64,000 nucleotides of DNA from Rhizophagus clarus (GCA_015698045.1 BLAL01000191.1:361001-425000), one strand, 5' to 3'; positions 35,989 through 48,659 are shown, counted from the first letter of the stretch. The notes: a model not told the origin generated them from the letters alone. Program-made: numbers and translations.

Positions 35989-37490
35989 AAGGCTCTGATC
36001 AGTTTTGATAATTACCAAATTGTACTAATCAGTTTCGGTATTAGAGCGCTTTTAGTTTTTATGGTTTACTGAACTGAAACTTTCAGTAAATTTACCGATC
36101 AGTTTCAGTAACTGCAGTTTCAGTACTGGTTTTGCAATTTACCAAACTGAATTATTGAATTGATTTAACTAAATAATATAATAAAAAAACGTTGTGAAAT
36201 ATTTTTTATTAGTTATTTTGATAAAACAAACCATTTCGCAGTGGTGTTTTATCACTTTAATTAAGAAACGTTGTGAAACATTTTTATTCATTAATTTAAT
36301 AAAAAAATAACCATTTACAACTTTTTTCTTGTCATTTTAACAAATAACGTTGTGAAATGTTAATTGGATAAAAAAAATTGTTTGCAATGGTTTTTTGTCA
36401 ACATAATTACAAAAACGTTGCAAAAGTTTTTATTGGTTAATTTTAATAAAAAAAAACATTTCACAACATTTTTTTTGTCAATTTATTAAAAACGTTGTGC
36501 AACATTTTTATTAGCTAATTTTAATAAAAAAACGTTTCGCAACATTTTTTTTTGTTACTTTAATTAAAAAACGTTGCAAAACATTTTTTATCAATTAATT
36601 TAATAAAAAAAATACATTGCGAAATATTTAAGTTAATTTTAATAAAAAAAACATTTTGCAATGTTTTTTTTTGTTGCTTTAGTTAAAAAATGTTGCGAAA
36701 CATTTTTTATCAGTTAATTTAATAAAAAAAACATTTTGCTACATTTTTTTTTTCTCTATAATAAAAATGTTGCGAAACGTTTTTATGAGCTAATTTTAAT
36801 AAAAAAAATGTTTCACAATATTTTTTTTTGTTGCTTTAATTAAAAAACATTGCAAAATGTTTTTTAACAGTTAGTTTAATAAAAAAATGTTTCGCTACGT
36901 TTTTTTTGTTACTTTAGTTAAAAAATGTTGCAAAACATTTTTTATCAGTTAATTTAATAAAAAAAATCATTTCACTACGTTTTTTTTATCTCTATAATTA
37001 AAAAATGTAGCGAAACATTTTTTATTAGTTGATTTAATAAAAAAAATGTTTCGCAACATTTTTTTTGTTGCTTTAATTAAAAAATGTAGCGAAACGTTTT
37101 TTATCAATTAATTTAATAAAAAAACGTTTCACAACATTTTTTTTGTAGCTTTAATAGAAACCATTGTAAAATGTTTTTGTTAGTTAAATTTAATAAAAAA
37201 ATATTTTGCAATGTTTTTTTTAACACTTTAAATAAAAAATGTTGTGAAACGTTTTTAAATGATTTGATTTGGTAAAAAAGATACCAAAATAGTTTCGCGA
37301 TATTTTTTTTTACTAAAAATAATTTTTAATATCGGTAAATCAGTTCAGTTTTTGGTAATTATCGATCAGTTTCAATAATCATCAATATTGATACTGGTCA
37401 GTTTCAGTAATCATTAATACCGATACTGATCAATTTGGTTCAGTATCAGTTTTTGCAAAAACCAAACTGAACCAAACCGAACAGAGTCTT
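35989..37490. mobile_element. 1.5-kb inverted-repeat insertion A in the LINE
   Basis: Ends AAGGCTCTGATCAGTTTT and, inwards from the right, AAGACTCTGTTCGGTTTG are degenerate inverted repeats, continued by CAGTTTCAGTA-type subterminal repeats on both sides. The interior (36190-37260) is an array of about 10 units of 110-130 bp in which AACGTTGCGAAACATTTTT alternates with its reverse complement. No coding frame. It interrupts the LINE reading, so it is a later insertion; a target duplication is not clear. Confidence 0.6.
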
Positions 37491-37687
37491 ATAAAGGACT
37501 CATTGGCTTATATAGTTTATAGATAGAAGTCTCAACTACGAGTATTATGAATCTCTCTAATACCCTCAATTTGAACAATGATACCACATTCTCCCCACTG
37601 ATTTGACTAAGACAAGCACATTTGTTAATGAAATTGACAAACAGTTGCCTTCAGATTTTATCACAATATAGGAATCTTTACATGCTT

Positions 37688-40600
37688 CAGGAAATTTTAT
37701 AGGGCAAAAAATTGCGTAAGTTTACGATTTTGTAAGTTTATGAAAGTTTATGGCATAATATTTCGAAAAATTTCGAAATATTACATAAGTTTACAATTTT
37801 GTAAGATTTATGTGATATTACGATCAAAATATTACGCAAGTTTTCAATATCGTAAGATTTACGCAATATTACGGTCAAAATATTACGCAAGTTTTCAATA
37901 TCGTAAGATTTACGCAATATTACGGTCAAAATATTTTGAAAATTTATGAGACTGTAAACCTGCGTAATATTACGGTCAAAATATTCTGCAAATTTACGAA
38001 ACTGTAAACCTGCGTAATATTACGGTTGAAATATTTTGAAAATTTACGAGACTGTAAACCTGCGTAATATTACGGTTAAAATATTTCGAAAATTTACGAG
38101 ATTGTAAATCTGCATAATATTACGGTTAAAATATTTTGAAAATTTACGAGATTGTAAACCTGCGTAATATTACGGTTAAAATATTTCAAAAATTTACGAT
38201 ACTGTAAATCTGCGTAATATTACGGTTAAAATATTTCAAAAATTTAATATTACTATTTGATCGTTAAAGCTGCGTATGCAGTAGAACGTATACAAGGGGC
38301 ATGTGATACTATTGAATAATCAAAAATAATATAAACACCTTTTCTTTTATATAAACACCTTTTTTTTAAGTTTGGGAAAACAAATTTATTTTTATTTACG
38401 AATTTTTTATCATTTACAATTTTTATGTTAAAATTAAAGTAAATTTTAATTTTTATTATAACTTAATAAAAAAATACACATTTGATACTTGTTCGCTACT
38501 ATTTTATAAAATAGTACCCAGGCTGTATGGCGTGGACGTCAGTATCAGTTACAGCCCAAAAAAAACGTGAGTCTCCAGCCGATATTTGGTATGGACTGGG
38601 CCTAGCTACTCACTTAATAAATAAAAAAATAAAAATAATTATCTTCTACGATATGTAGGTAAGTTTTTCCTTCTCCTACGATCATCACGCATGACTAAAA
38701 TTGATCAAATTTATCAAATTTAAAACATGAACGTAAATATTAATTATAAATTTTATTATAGTATAATTACCCGGCCTCTCCCAAAATCTCGTTCTAAATT
38801 CGCGATAATATCTTTGGCTGGTACGCGTCTACAGCCGCCGCCTAGGGTTACCATTACGATAAAGGACATAGTTCTAAATATCAAAATCAGTTTGAATATT
38901 CGATAAATACATTTAATTTATATGAATGTAATTTTATTTATTTACTTACATGGTAATCCCTGACGAGGTTCTTCCACTTTTGGCTGCACTGTTGCCCAGA
39001 AACCTTCGTTTGAAATATTCTATTTATTCTGATTCAATTAAATGGATTGGTTAATTTGAATTTAAATTCTTTTTTAAAAAAATTATAGATATTAGTCATA
39101 TGAACCTATTGGCAACAGAGTCCCAAAAATCATAGTGGCTTCTACCATTAATATTGTGGTAGGCGCGGTTTCTGTCTCGGCATATGTCAACAAGTTTGTC
39201 CATCATAGCCCAGTTCCAATGGACGTTATAGTGAGAATGACGTGAACGTGTGTGGTGAAGCATTATTAGTTTAGATTTGATTTTTATAATTTGATTTTGG
39301 AATGAGTAAAAATTTGAAAGAAAGTCGTAAAATATCACTTTAAATAAAATTTGAACAATACCTCTTTGGTTTGATTTTATTTCTCGTTTCAATTAAAATT
39401 TAATTTATTACACTTTTCATCATTAAACATATTAATTAAATCATGTACATGTTTAATTGTTTTAAATATAAATATCAATATATCATATTTAAAAATAAAA
39501 CAATTTATTATTAGCACATTCTATTGAATTTTAAATATTTCGCATACATTTCTTAAAAAAATTAATTTTTTTTAATCAATTTAATTAAAAATAATTATAT
39601 TCTGATTAAATATTTTGCGTACATTTCTTAAAAAAATCATAAAAAAAAATCTTGTACATCGTACATACAATTACTAAATATCATCCCCTTGTGATAAATA
39701 AAAAATTACGCAACACAAATTCAACACAAATTCAACACAAATTTAACAAATTTAACAAAATTTGGCCAAAATTAATAATTTTTTACCAGAATTATCAACA
39801 CAAATTGAACACAAATTGAATACAAGTTTCAGTCACGATTTATTTATGTCATGCCCGCGTTGTTGATAATTAAATAAATAAATCTGCATGATATGATTGT
39901 GCATACAGTATCGTATTTTCTGGCCAATCAAAATTAGGCTGATCCTTACATGTGATTTAATCTGCACGCGTTTTTTGTCCTATTTATTTTTTGTCTCTTT
40001 ATTTCTTTATTTTTTTGTTCAATATTTTTCTCTTCTTTTTATTATTTCTTTATCCTTTTGTTCAATATTTTTTAATTATATACAGAATATTTATATATAT
40101 TTCATAATTTATTGCTTTGCAGGTATAGAAATATTTGTTTATTAATAATAATTATTTCATTATTTTTTACTTCTTTTTTACTTTGTATCGTAATACTGAC
40201 AATAATATACATGTTTCCTTTATTTCTTTTTACTTGTACTTTAATACTAACGATCGATACTAACAATACTAATTATGTTTTTTTTACTCCTTTTACTTAA
40301 TACTAACAACATGTTTATTTTTCCTCTTTCTTTTATTTTTAGTTTATTCTTTGCAGGTATAGAAATATTTGTTTATTAATACTAATTGTTTTAATACTAA
40401 CACGTTTTTTACCCTAATTGTTACTTTATATCGTAATACTAACAATACTATCTACGTTTCCTTTTTTTCTTTTACTTGTACTTTAATACTAACGATAATA
40501 TCCATGTTTCTACTGTTTCTTTAACTCTTTTTACTCTAATATTAACAACACTAACAATACTAGCAATATTTCTTTTATCTTTATATCTAATACCAACGTT

Positions 40601-41181
40601 ACTATAGCTGTTTCTCTTCTTTTTACATCTAATTGTATCGTTACTCTTTCTTTTTTTACTTTTATATATTCTGTATATAGTAATAAATACTTGTAATTTT
40701 TTATAATTTAATTCATATTATATCTAATAAAATATACATTATATAAACTTATAGTACAAAAATGAATTTTGAAACATTACAAAATATTTATGTAAAATTA
40801 CGAATCGTCAAAATATTTTAAAAAGTTGCGAAATATTACGCAATAAAATTACACAATATTACGAACTGTAAAATTACGAAACTTTGCATATCGTAATATT
40901 TTGAAATATTTTAAAAAGTTACAAAATATTACACTTACGCAAACTTGCGGCAGATCTGGAAACTTACGAAATATTATGTAAAATTACAAAATATTGCGAA
41001 TGCGTAAAATTACGGAATATTACGAACCGTAAAATTATGAAACTTTGCATATCATAATATTTTGAAATATTTTAAAAAGTTACGAAATATTACTCTTCTG
41101 CAAACTTGCGGCGGGTCTGGAAATTTACGAAATATTATGATGCGTAATCTTGCGCAACTTTTTGCACTATAAAATTTCCTG
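37688..41181. mobile_element. 3.5-kb inverted-repeat insertion B carrying a trihelix-type gene
   Basis: The ends CAGGAAATTTTATAGGGCAA and, inwards from the right, CAGGAAATTTTATAGTGCAA continue into matching TTGCG-AAG-TTACG sequence. Both subterminal zones are tandem repeats of TTACG/CGTAA-rich units of about 57 bp (37780-38250; inverted counterpart 40760-41150). The centre holds a spliced Myb/SANT-like gene (38639-39263, minus) and pyrimidine-rich repeats (39960-40680). The layout is that of a DNA transposon whose subterminal repeats could be protein-binding sites, but no DDE transposase is seen. Confidence 0.7.
38639..39263 (-). pseudogene. Trihelix/Myb-SANT-like DNA-binding protein gene with one TAG
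   Basis: Exons 39106-39263, 38950-39028, 38771-38873 and 38639-38694 close in frame to 131 codons, interrupted by a single TAG in exon 3 (38829-38831). Reading: HWNWAMMDKLVDICRDRNRA, YHNINGRSHYDFWDSVANR, then KVSGQQCSQKWKNLVRDYH, YRNGNPRRRL, stop, TRTSQRYYREFRTRFWERPG and a basic tail. The spaced Trp/Phe residues and the QC..KWKNL.RDY signature fit the Myb/SANT-like (trihelix) domain often found with DNA transposons. The TAG could come from a CAG codon by C-to-T change. It lies inside element B, so it was probably carried by the element. Confidence 0.7.
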
Positions 41182-43886
41182 ATATAGCTGTTAGGCGTCA
41201 GCTATATTAATTTGGCATTATTTCAATTAGTGTTAACTTTAAACTTTAATATTAATTTTCACATTGATCGTTTAGACGGCATTAATTTTAGCATTCTTGA
41301 TACAGAACTACCACTTCAGGTCATATGCTGCTTTGATAATTACAAGAATTAACTCTAAAACTAGTCACTTTCCCTGGTAGATTTATCTCAACTAATATCA
41401 GGTGATGATTCCATCCTCATGTCCTGAAAATAATATAGATTTACGGCCAAACTTTCACGCAAAAGTCCAAAAGCTAAATGGTTTACTCAACTGGAATATA
41501 TGGTTTTGAAATTCTCAAACTTATGACATTTATTGCCAAAATTTTGCTTAACGCACTCTATCTTTTACATTTCAAATTTTTACTCCCGCCTTAAAGAGAT
41601 GGCTGCATAAAGGAATGGATAGCCTTATATCTTAGATTTAATTGATATATTGGCAGATTACTCTCTAAATCAAGCTCTTAGCATCAGATATATACAACAA
41701 AGCTTACTTTAAGGATATATCAAACCTTACCTTTGACAATGACAAGAACAAATTCACTATCGTTAGAAAATGCAGCTCTCTTCGCATGCTTCAAATTAAC
41801 ATTACCGCTAATGTAGAAAACGTTTAGATCATTTACATACCTTTATAGTTTATAAAATATGATTTCATGGATATCAATGATCCTCCTGCCACATCTGATC
41901 TCTCTTTCTCATCGCTAAACTGCAGGCCGCCTTCATCTTCCATGTATTACATCCCTCTCTCTACTGAACAGTATGATGAAGATATATAGATAAATTGATA
42001 GATATCATCTTCTATGGATAAAGTCAGTTTATTGGATATTAAAGCAAAGTTGACTCACCTGAAGGAGTCATCATTTTACACTGATGACTCTGTTCAAAAT
42101 GGGGTACCTTTACACCTGAGATGATCACTTGAAGACAGCTTAAATCACCATGCGACAGTCATTAACCAAAGAGCTACCTTCATCAAAACAATTACCAACT
42201 TACAGTTTTATTCAAGAATTGTCAATTGGCCATTTTCAACATGAGCTGAAATATTCGCAATTTTTTTGGCTTTCCTGGTTTGTCCAAAACAATGCAGGGT
42301 CATAATGTATACTGATAATAATTGCACAATTTCATCAATTACTAATTCTTTACATTCCAGAATTTGTTTTTGTTTTAAAAAATTTAATAATTTTTTACCT
42401 TTATTTTTTTATTGATAATTTAGTGAAGGATAGGGATTTAGATCTTATTTTTATTAAAGTTAAAGTACATGTAGGGGACCCTTAAAATGAATTAGCTGAT
42501 GAATTAGCAAAGAAGGGGACAAATTATACTTTACATCATTAATTATCTTTTAACTATAAAGCCAGCAATTATTGATTTTGCCTGTATTTTAAGAACATCC
42601 TGATTGAATAAAAATTAAGGGATTTCAATAAGCCATAGGTCAAGTACAATCCTGTAGCGAATGATGAGACCTGCATGTTAATGAAGATACTTTCATTCAA
42701 CGTTCAATTCAATACCAATGGGATGTTACTTGGACTGCTTTGCACCAAGTCAAATATTTCTATTATATCTTACTAAAACACAATTCATTGTAAACTTTTA
42801 TGGTCAAATTAATTCATCAACAGCTATTGGTGGGATACTGGCTCAAAAGACACAAACTAGTATTGTATTATGACTTTACATGTTAATTTTGTAATGTAAA
42901 AGAGAATGAAATACTTCATCATTTGACCACCTATCAGTATATGTCACAGTTGCAACTTGCAAGCATATTTATTCTTGCTTTTCAAAGACTTTCTTAAAAA
43001 TATTCTTTCACAATTTGCGAAAAATCTATCATTCTCACATATAATTTCTTGAGCAATCGATGGATGGATTGGTGCTTCTATATATTCCATCACTTTTGTT
43101 AACTTACTTAATTGCGCAGTCACAGGAAAAATGGATACAGCTATTTTTCATCAAATACAGTAATAATTCAACTGATCATCACATCATGCTATTTAGTTTT
43201 ACGCTAAAATATTAATCAAGCTAATTTGGCTTTTTAAATCGATCCTATAGCAACAAAGGTGTGATTGCACTATACTTTAGGAACAATTCAAAGGTATTAC
43301 AAAAAAGGACAAAATTTCCTCTTCTCTAGCCTATATTTCTCACAAATGGCGGTCTTTCTTGATTACTGATGAGAATAACATCTTGGAACCTATGATCCTG
43401 GACGATCCATATATAACGCCTCTACTCAAACCTCTTATTACTATACGAAAATAACAATTTTTAAATACACTTGATCTCACATTTGCACAAATATGGGCAT
43501 TAATACATTCAGGTAGTTGTTTCGCTTAATTCTATAGAAATTTGTCAGAGTATTATAATGTTAATCTTTTAGGGGATTCAGATAAGTTATTAATAATTTT
43601 GTGAATTTTATTTATGTTATTTAATTTTATTTTTATTGTTAATATTTTAGTTTAAATTTTATATTAATATTTTAAAATTTGGAGGTTATTTATTTTTATT
43701 AATTATTTTATTTTTAGCTTTTTATTTATTGATGATTAGGTTTTGATAATGTAATTTATATATTTGTTTAGGCTTTTCATTCATGGGTAAACTTAATTGT
43801 GCTGAGAGGGTTATATAAATTATATGTAATATTTTTAATTAGATATTTTATAATAAATATAATACAACCTTTGAATTAAAAAAAAA

Positions 43887-45528
43887 ATATACTGTATATA
43901 TATATATATATATATTATATAATTTATTAATAAATCAATATCAGTCACTGGAAATATCACATGCAGATCATTTTCATATTAAATTATCTTACGTAATATC
44001 AATCGCATTACTTAATTTAGTAGTTAAACATTAAATTTTTTGATGTACTATACTTATACAAATTAAGAAATTGATAGACTATCATGTGTTCTATCAATTT
44101 CTATTCTTACTTTCTGATCTTGAATAATAAAATTTTTTTTTATAACGTACAAAAAATTCTCCTTAAAAACACACTTTTTTCAAGATTGAAGTTGAGAAAT
44201 AAAAAAATATGCAGTTTTAAAAGTAAAAATATATGTAATTTTATAAGTAGAAAATGTTTTTCTAAGCTTGTAATAGCGGTTATTCAGGTAGTTTTTGTAT
44301 AAAACATGAAAACTAAAAAAAAACACATTATTTTTAAATATACATAAATTTTTAGAACAAAATTTCATCATTTTGATCAAAGTAAAGTACCTTTTATTGC
44401 TTAAGTAAAGTTGTTTAGCAAAATCCAAAATACTTGGATCTTAAATTTTATAAATATAGGTATAATATTTGAAAAAAAACTTGCGTTTTTATAATGGAAC
44501 TGACAACTAAATCTATTTTACATATTTAGAGTGTAATTTTGGTACATTGGCAAAATGAAATTACTTACTATGGCTTAAGTTATATTGTTCAGAAGTATTA
44601 AAAATATTTATATTATAAATTTTTTAAGTATATAATAAACATTCATAGAGTAATATATATTTTACAAAACTGCACTAATTTTCAATTTCTAAATTTTTTT
44701 ACATCTGTTTAGTGACTTCAGAGCATAATTTCAATAATTTGATCAAAGTAAACTACTTTTTGTTGCTTAAGTAGAGTTGTTTAGGCAGGTTAGATCTATT
44801 TATATCTTAAATTTTATAATACTATGATTAATATATATGGAGAAATTAACGTTTATATTTTCTCACTCATTTAGAAATTTTAGAGCATAATTTCAACACT
44901 TTGGTCAAAGTAAATTGCCTTTTATTGCTTAAGTAATATTGTTCAGGAGAGTCTAAATTACTTGTATATCAAATTTTATAATGCGATGATTAATACTTAT
45001 GGGAGAATTGGCATTTTTTGTAACGGTATTAATTTCTGATCTTTAATTTTTTATTATTTTAATAAAGAAAATAGACTATTTTTAAATAAAGATTCAAGTT
45101 GAATAATAAAGATTAAATGGGAATTTTTTTTTATAAAATCGTAAAGACACTTAATAAGTTTATATTTTTGCTTTTAAATTAAAGTACTATATTATATAAA
45201 TGTAATGCTATATTTGATTTGTATTTTTTTAATTTTAACTTAATTTAGGCTGAAATTATGAGGTTGGCTAGAATTAGCAAAATTTTGGCCAGAATTATGA
45301 ATTATTGATCAGCAAATTTAACCAGACTTAATTAATTTTGGCTAACTTTAATTATATACATGCGCTATACATTTGAAAAGGATATTGTGCCACAAATTTT
45401 TTTTTGCTAACCTTAATAAAAAAATTTGCCTTCTTTTTTTGTGACATTTCCAGTAACTGATATTATTATAAAATAAAATATAAATAAATCATATAGTAAA
45501 TTAAAATTACATATTGTAAATAATTAAA
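43887..45528. repeat. AT-rich spacer with diverged direct repeats
   Basis: A TA microsatellite at 43894-43918 is followed by AT-rich sequence. Three diverged direct copies of about 110 bp (about 44371-44480, 44737-44850, 44901-45015) share TTTGATCAAAGTAAA, CTTTTTGTTGCTTAAGTA and TTAAATTTTATAA. No gene is seen. Confidence 0.6.
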
Positions 45529-45987
45529 GGATTTTGTAATTCAACGCCATGGCGTTGCATCGCCGGTGTCACAGACATGCCGATCATTTCCTTTTTAGTA
45601 ATTTTGTGTAACCGACCTGCATATAAAATTTTCATTTTTTGTGGGACGCAAAATTTCCTTTTTTGGAAATTTGTGTAACGTTTAAAATATCACACTGCAT
45701 CACATCCCCCAGCTTTCAAAAATCATTAAGTATTATTTGGACAGAATTTTTTCAGTGAAAAAATCTTAATTGTCACCTTATTCGTCACATAGTTAATTCC
45801 GGCCACATTCCGTAATTCTGGTCGAATTACATAACGTTACACAAAGTTCCAAAAAAGGAAATTTTGCATCTTACAAAAAATGAAAATTTTGTATGCAGGT
45901 CGGTTACACAAAATTACTAAAAAGGAAATGATCGGCATGTCACGTGATACCGGCGATGCATCGCCATGGCGTTGAATTACAAAACCC
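45529..45987. mobile_element. 459-bp Mutator-like non-autonomous element with 9-bp duplication
   Basis: Ends GGATTTTGTAATTCAACGCC and, inwards from the right, GGGTTTTGTAATTCAACGCC. The inverted match extends for about 165-180 bp per arm (through the GCATCGCCGG, GATCATTTCCTTTTTAGT and GACCTGCATA blocks). It is flanked by an exact 9-bp duplication ATAATTAAA (45520-45528 and 45988-45996). Long TIRs and a 9-bp duplication are the hallmarks of Mutator-like elements. No coding capacity. Confidence 0.88.
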
Positions 45988-46040
45988 ATAATTAAATTAC
46001 AATTTAATTAAAATATAATGAACATTTTTACAAATTGTAT

Positions 46041-46210
46041 GATTAGAATTAGATTAAAATTAAGATTAATATTAGATTAAAATTAAGATTAATATTAGAT
46101 TAAAATTAAGATTAATATTAGATTAAAATTAAGATTAATATTAGATTAAAATTAAGATTAATATTAGATTAAAATTAAGATTAAAATTAGTTTAAAATTA
46201 AGATTAATGT
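46041..46210. repeat. 23-bp tandem repeat, about seven copies
   Basis: A 23-bp unit built on AAGATTAATATTAGATTAAA is repeated head to tail with almost no variation for five copies and degenerate copies on the sides. Confidence 0.85.
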
Positions 46211-47536
46211 TTAATCTTACTTCACAAAATTAATTATAATTGAATTTATTAAAATATTAAATTGGGTAGAATTTAGTTATTCATTATAAATTCAATTGAA
46301 ATTAAGAAAAAATTCATGATAATGAATTTTTTATTCCTAATCTTATTTAGTAAATAAGATTAAAATTACATATGAAATTTCAATTATAATTAGCTTGAGA
46401 TTAACTTTAATCTCAATTATATTTTTCATGAAACCAGATCAATTTTTATCTTAATTTTAATCTCAATTACATAATTTGTAAAGATACTCAATATTATAAA
46501 TATATATTATATATTATAAGTCATTATAATACTTTCTTATACATAGTATTTTTCTTCTTTCATATGAAAAAACATTTTATTCTCTATTAATTTTATTATT
46601 TAATGAATTTAATTTAACTTAGTTATTATGGAAAAATAATTTTCTGGTTATTATCCAATCTTTTAAATACATTTTATTTATAATAAAAATTTGAGTTATT
46701 GACATGATAGTGCAAAAGGAATTTGCAAAATACTTAGGATATTATAAATTATAATTCATGATATACAGTAAATTATAATTTAATTATTATTGTGATTAAC
46801 TAAAAGGATAATTCTGATTTATAACCAACCATTATGATTACTTGATTTTTGTATTTATAATAAGTAATACTATAGTAAGTGATATCAAAACCGGTTTAAA
46901 GTTGTTTATTTTGATTTCAATTTTAAATCTACAAATAATATAGTAACTATACAATTATAAACTGCTATAATATGCTATTCAAATCTCACTTCATGTATAA
47001 ATGATATATAAGATTATAAAAAAATGTATTTAAAGATTGAGTCTTAATAGTAAAAAATAATTATTCCCACATATAAGTATATATGATATGAAGTATAAAT
47101 TACACCTATTTAAATAATATATAAATATTAATACCAAAAATATAGTCATTTAAATAATTATTATGAAATAATAGAATAATTACGTGTTCTTTAATTTCAT
47201 TTCTTTTGATATAAAACACTCATATCTTCTGGTATCAAAGGAAAAATTTTAGGTAAAAAGGTTTGTACTTCTCCGGTTTCCTGTCAATCGTCTTAATCGG
47301 TAAATCGATGAAGTGTTATATTATAAGTAAATGGCAAATGACACATTCAGAATTCCGATATAGTTTATAAAAAACGTGATTTATTTAGCTGATGTGTTGG
47401 ATAAGAAAATAACAAAACGAATAGAAGTTATCTCACGTATTTCATTCATTACCTTTAGTATTTTTTGTCTTGTTTTTTTTTTTCTTTTTTTCTACATAGA
47501 AATTTTAATTCAATACAGAGAAAATCACAGAAAATA
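46211..47536. other. AT-rich spacer and upstream region of the CHZ-motif gene
   Basis: No gene seen. The last 300 bp before 47537 are less AT-extreme and probably contain the promoter. Confidence 0.5.
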
Positions 47537-48659
47537 ATGTCGACCGACAGTAAAAAAAAAAAAGAAAAACGTGAGAAACTTGAAGAGTTAATAGCTAAAC
47601 GTAGAGCTGAAGAAGCTAATGACGAAGAAAATGACAAGTTGTGTATATTTATTCGTGTTTCAGTTGTTTTAAAGTGAAACCATCTTTTTCAAAACGACTA
47701 TAGGGGTTGCTATTAGAGTTATGGCACGTAAAATTATTCAATATCTTTAAATATTTCTAATAAATTAGAAAGAATAAGCAGAAATCAGCAACTAGCACCC
47801 CAAGCTCTTCTAAAACAACAACACCCATTAAAGCCTCAAAACCACGATCTTCTCCTACTGCAAAACCTAAGCAACCTCCACCAAAGGCTAAAGGAAGTAG
47901 GCCACCACGTCAAGATCAATATGAAGATGATGGTTTCATTGTGGATGATGATGAAGGTGTTATTTTAAAATTATTTTTTATTTTTCTCAAAAGGATTAAC
48001 TTAATTGGAAATTTTGTAACGATTATAAACGAAATAGGGGAAGAAGGAACTGATACAGAGAGTGATGATGATGTAATTTCTGAAGAATATGAATCATCTG
48101 AACCTGATTCTGACGATAGTAGAAAGAAAAAGAAGAAAGGAAAACCAAAACAAAAGAATAATACTAAAAAAAAGGTATTAGTTGGGTGTTAATTTGTTTG
48201 TATATGAACGGAAATTTTGATAACTTATTTTTTTGGTCAATAATTGGTAGCAAAAGAAAAAGACACAAAAGAGAAGAAAGGATGAGGACAGTGACGATGA
48301 TGATTCCGATGATGATTCAAGAAAAAGATCAAGTAAGAAAAAGAAAGGTGGATCAGACTCTGAGGAATTGGATTCAGAAAAAGAGAAAAATGATTTACGT
48401 AAGCTTATTTAAATTACATTATGTAATAATTACATATTATTTTATCAACTATTTATTTTTTTTTAAAAAAAACAATCAGTGGAAGATCTTGAAGTCATCG
48501 ACGCAAAATCCATCATGAAAGGGAGGACAAGAGGAAAAAAGATAGATTTTAGAGGAATGGTAAAATATAATTTAATTATACAAATATTATTGCTATTTGT
48601 TTTTGTACATACATATCATTTTATTGAATGTTTTTTAGGATCCTTACGAGGACGATTAA
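47537..48659 (+). CDS. CHZ-motif protein, putative histone H2A.Z chaperone (Chz1-like)
   Basis: Exons 47537-47637, 47769-47956, 48038-48174, 48251-48398, 48480-48559 and 48639-48659 close to 224 residues. The protein is a charged, disordered type: a Lys/Glu N-terminus (KKKKEKREKLEELIAKRRAE), a Ser/Thr/Pro-Lys linker, acidic blocks (DGFIVDDDE, TESDDDVISEEYESSEPDSD) alternating with Lys runs. The C-terminus, EVIDAKSIMKGRTRGKKIDF, matches the CHZ-motif pattern (acidic lead, ID, then RRTRGKxIDY-like) of fungal Chz1, a nuclear chaperone for H2A.Z-H2B. The protein ends seven residues later (DPYEDD). Chz1 is usually shorter, so the assignment rests on this motif only. Confidence 0.75.

Larger units (their letters stand above)
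35280..43886 (+). mobile_element. Dead LINE (reverse transcriptase and RNase H) split by two insertions
   Basis: LINE sequence occurs at 35280-35988, 37491-37687 and 41182-43886. The first piece encodes a reverse transcriptase fragment (FQVANGIDQEDILWRIYYDL; AAFAYMNNTAWLDF; EAHYLGIWISPKN) with frame breaks. The normally catalytic YxDD box is YMNN here, so the enzyme would be inactive. The third piece carries RNase H remnants: LYTDDSVQNG (about 42073), YTDNNCTISS (about 42306) and NELADELAKKG (about 42489). It ends with an A-run at 43877-43886. The element is fragmented and has no complete open frame. Left boundary approximate. Confidence 0.75.

Noticed and set aside
37738..37949. Overlapping frames of 63 and 69 codons on both strands
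   Set aside because: They fall in the TTACG subterminal tandem repeat of element B.
39897..40300. Hydrophobic frames (Phe/Leu/Ile-rich) that look like membrane proteins
   Set aside because: The sequence is a pyrimidine-rich degenerate repeat inside element B with no stable family pattern; hydrophobicity follows from T-rich codons.
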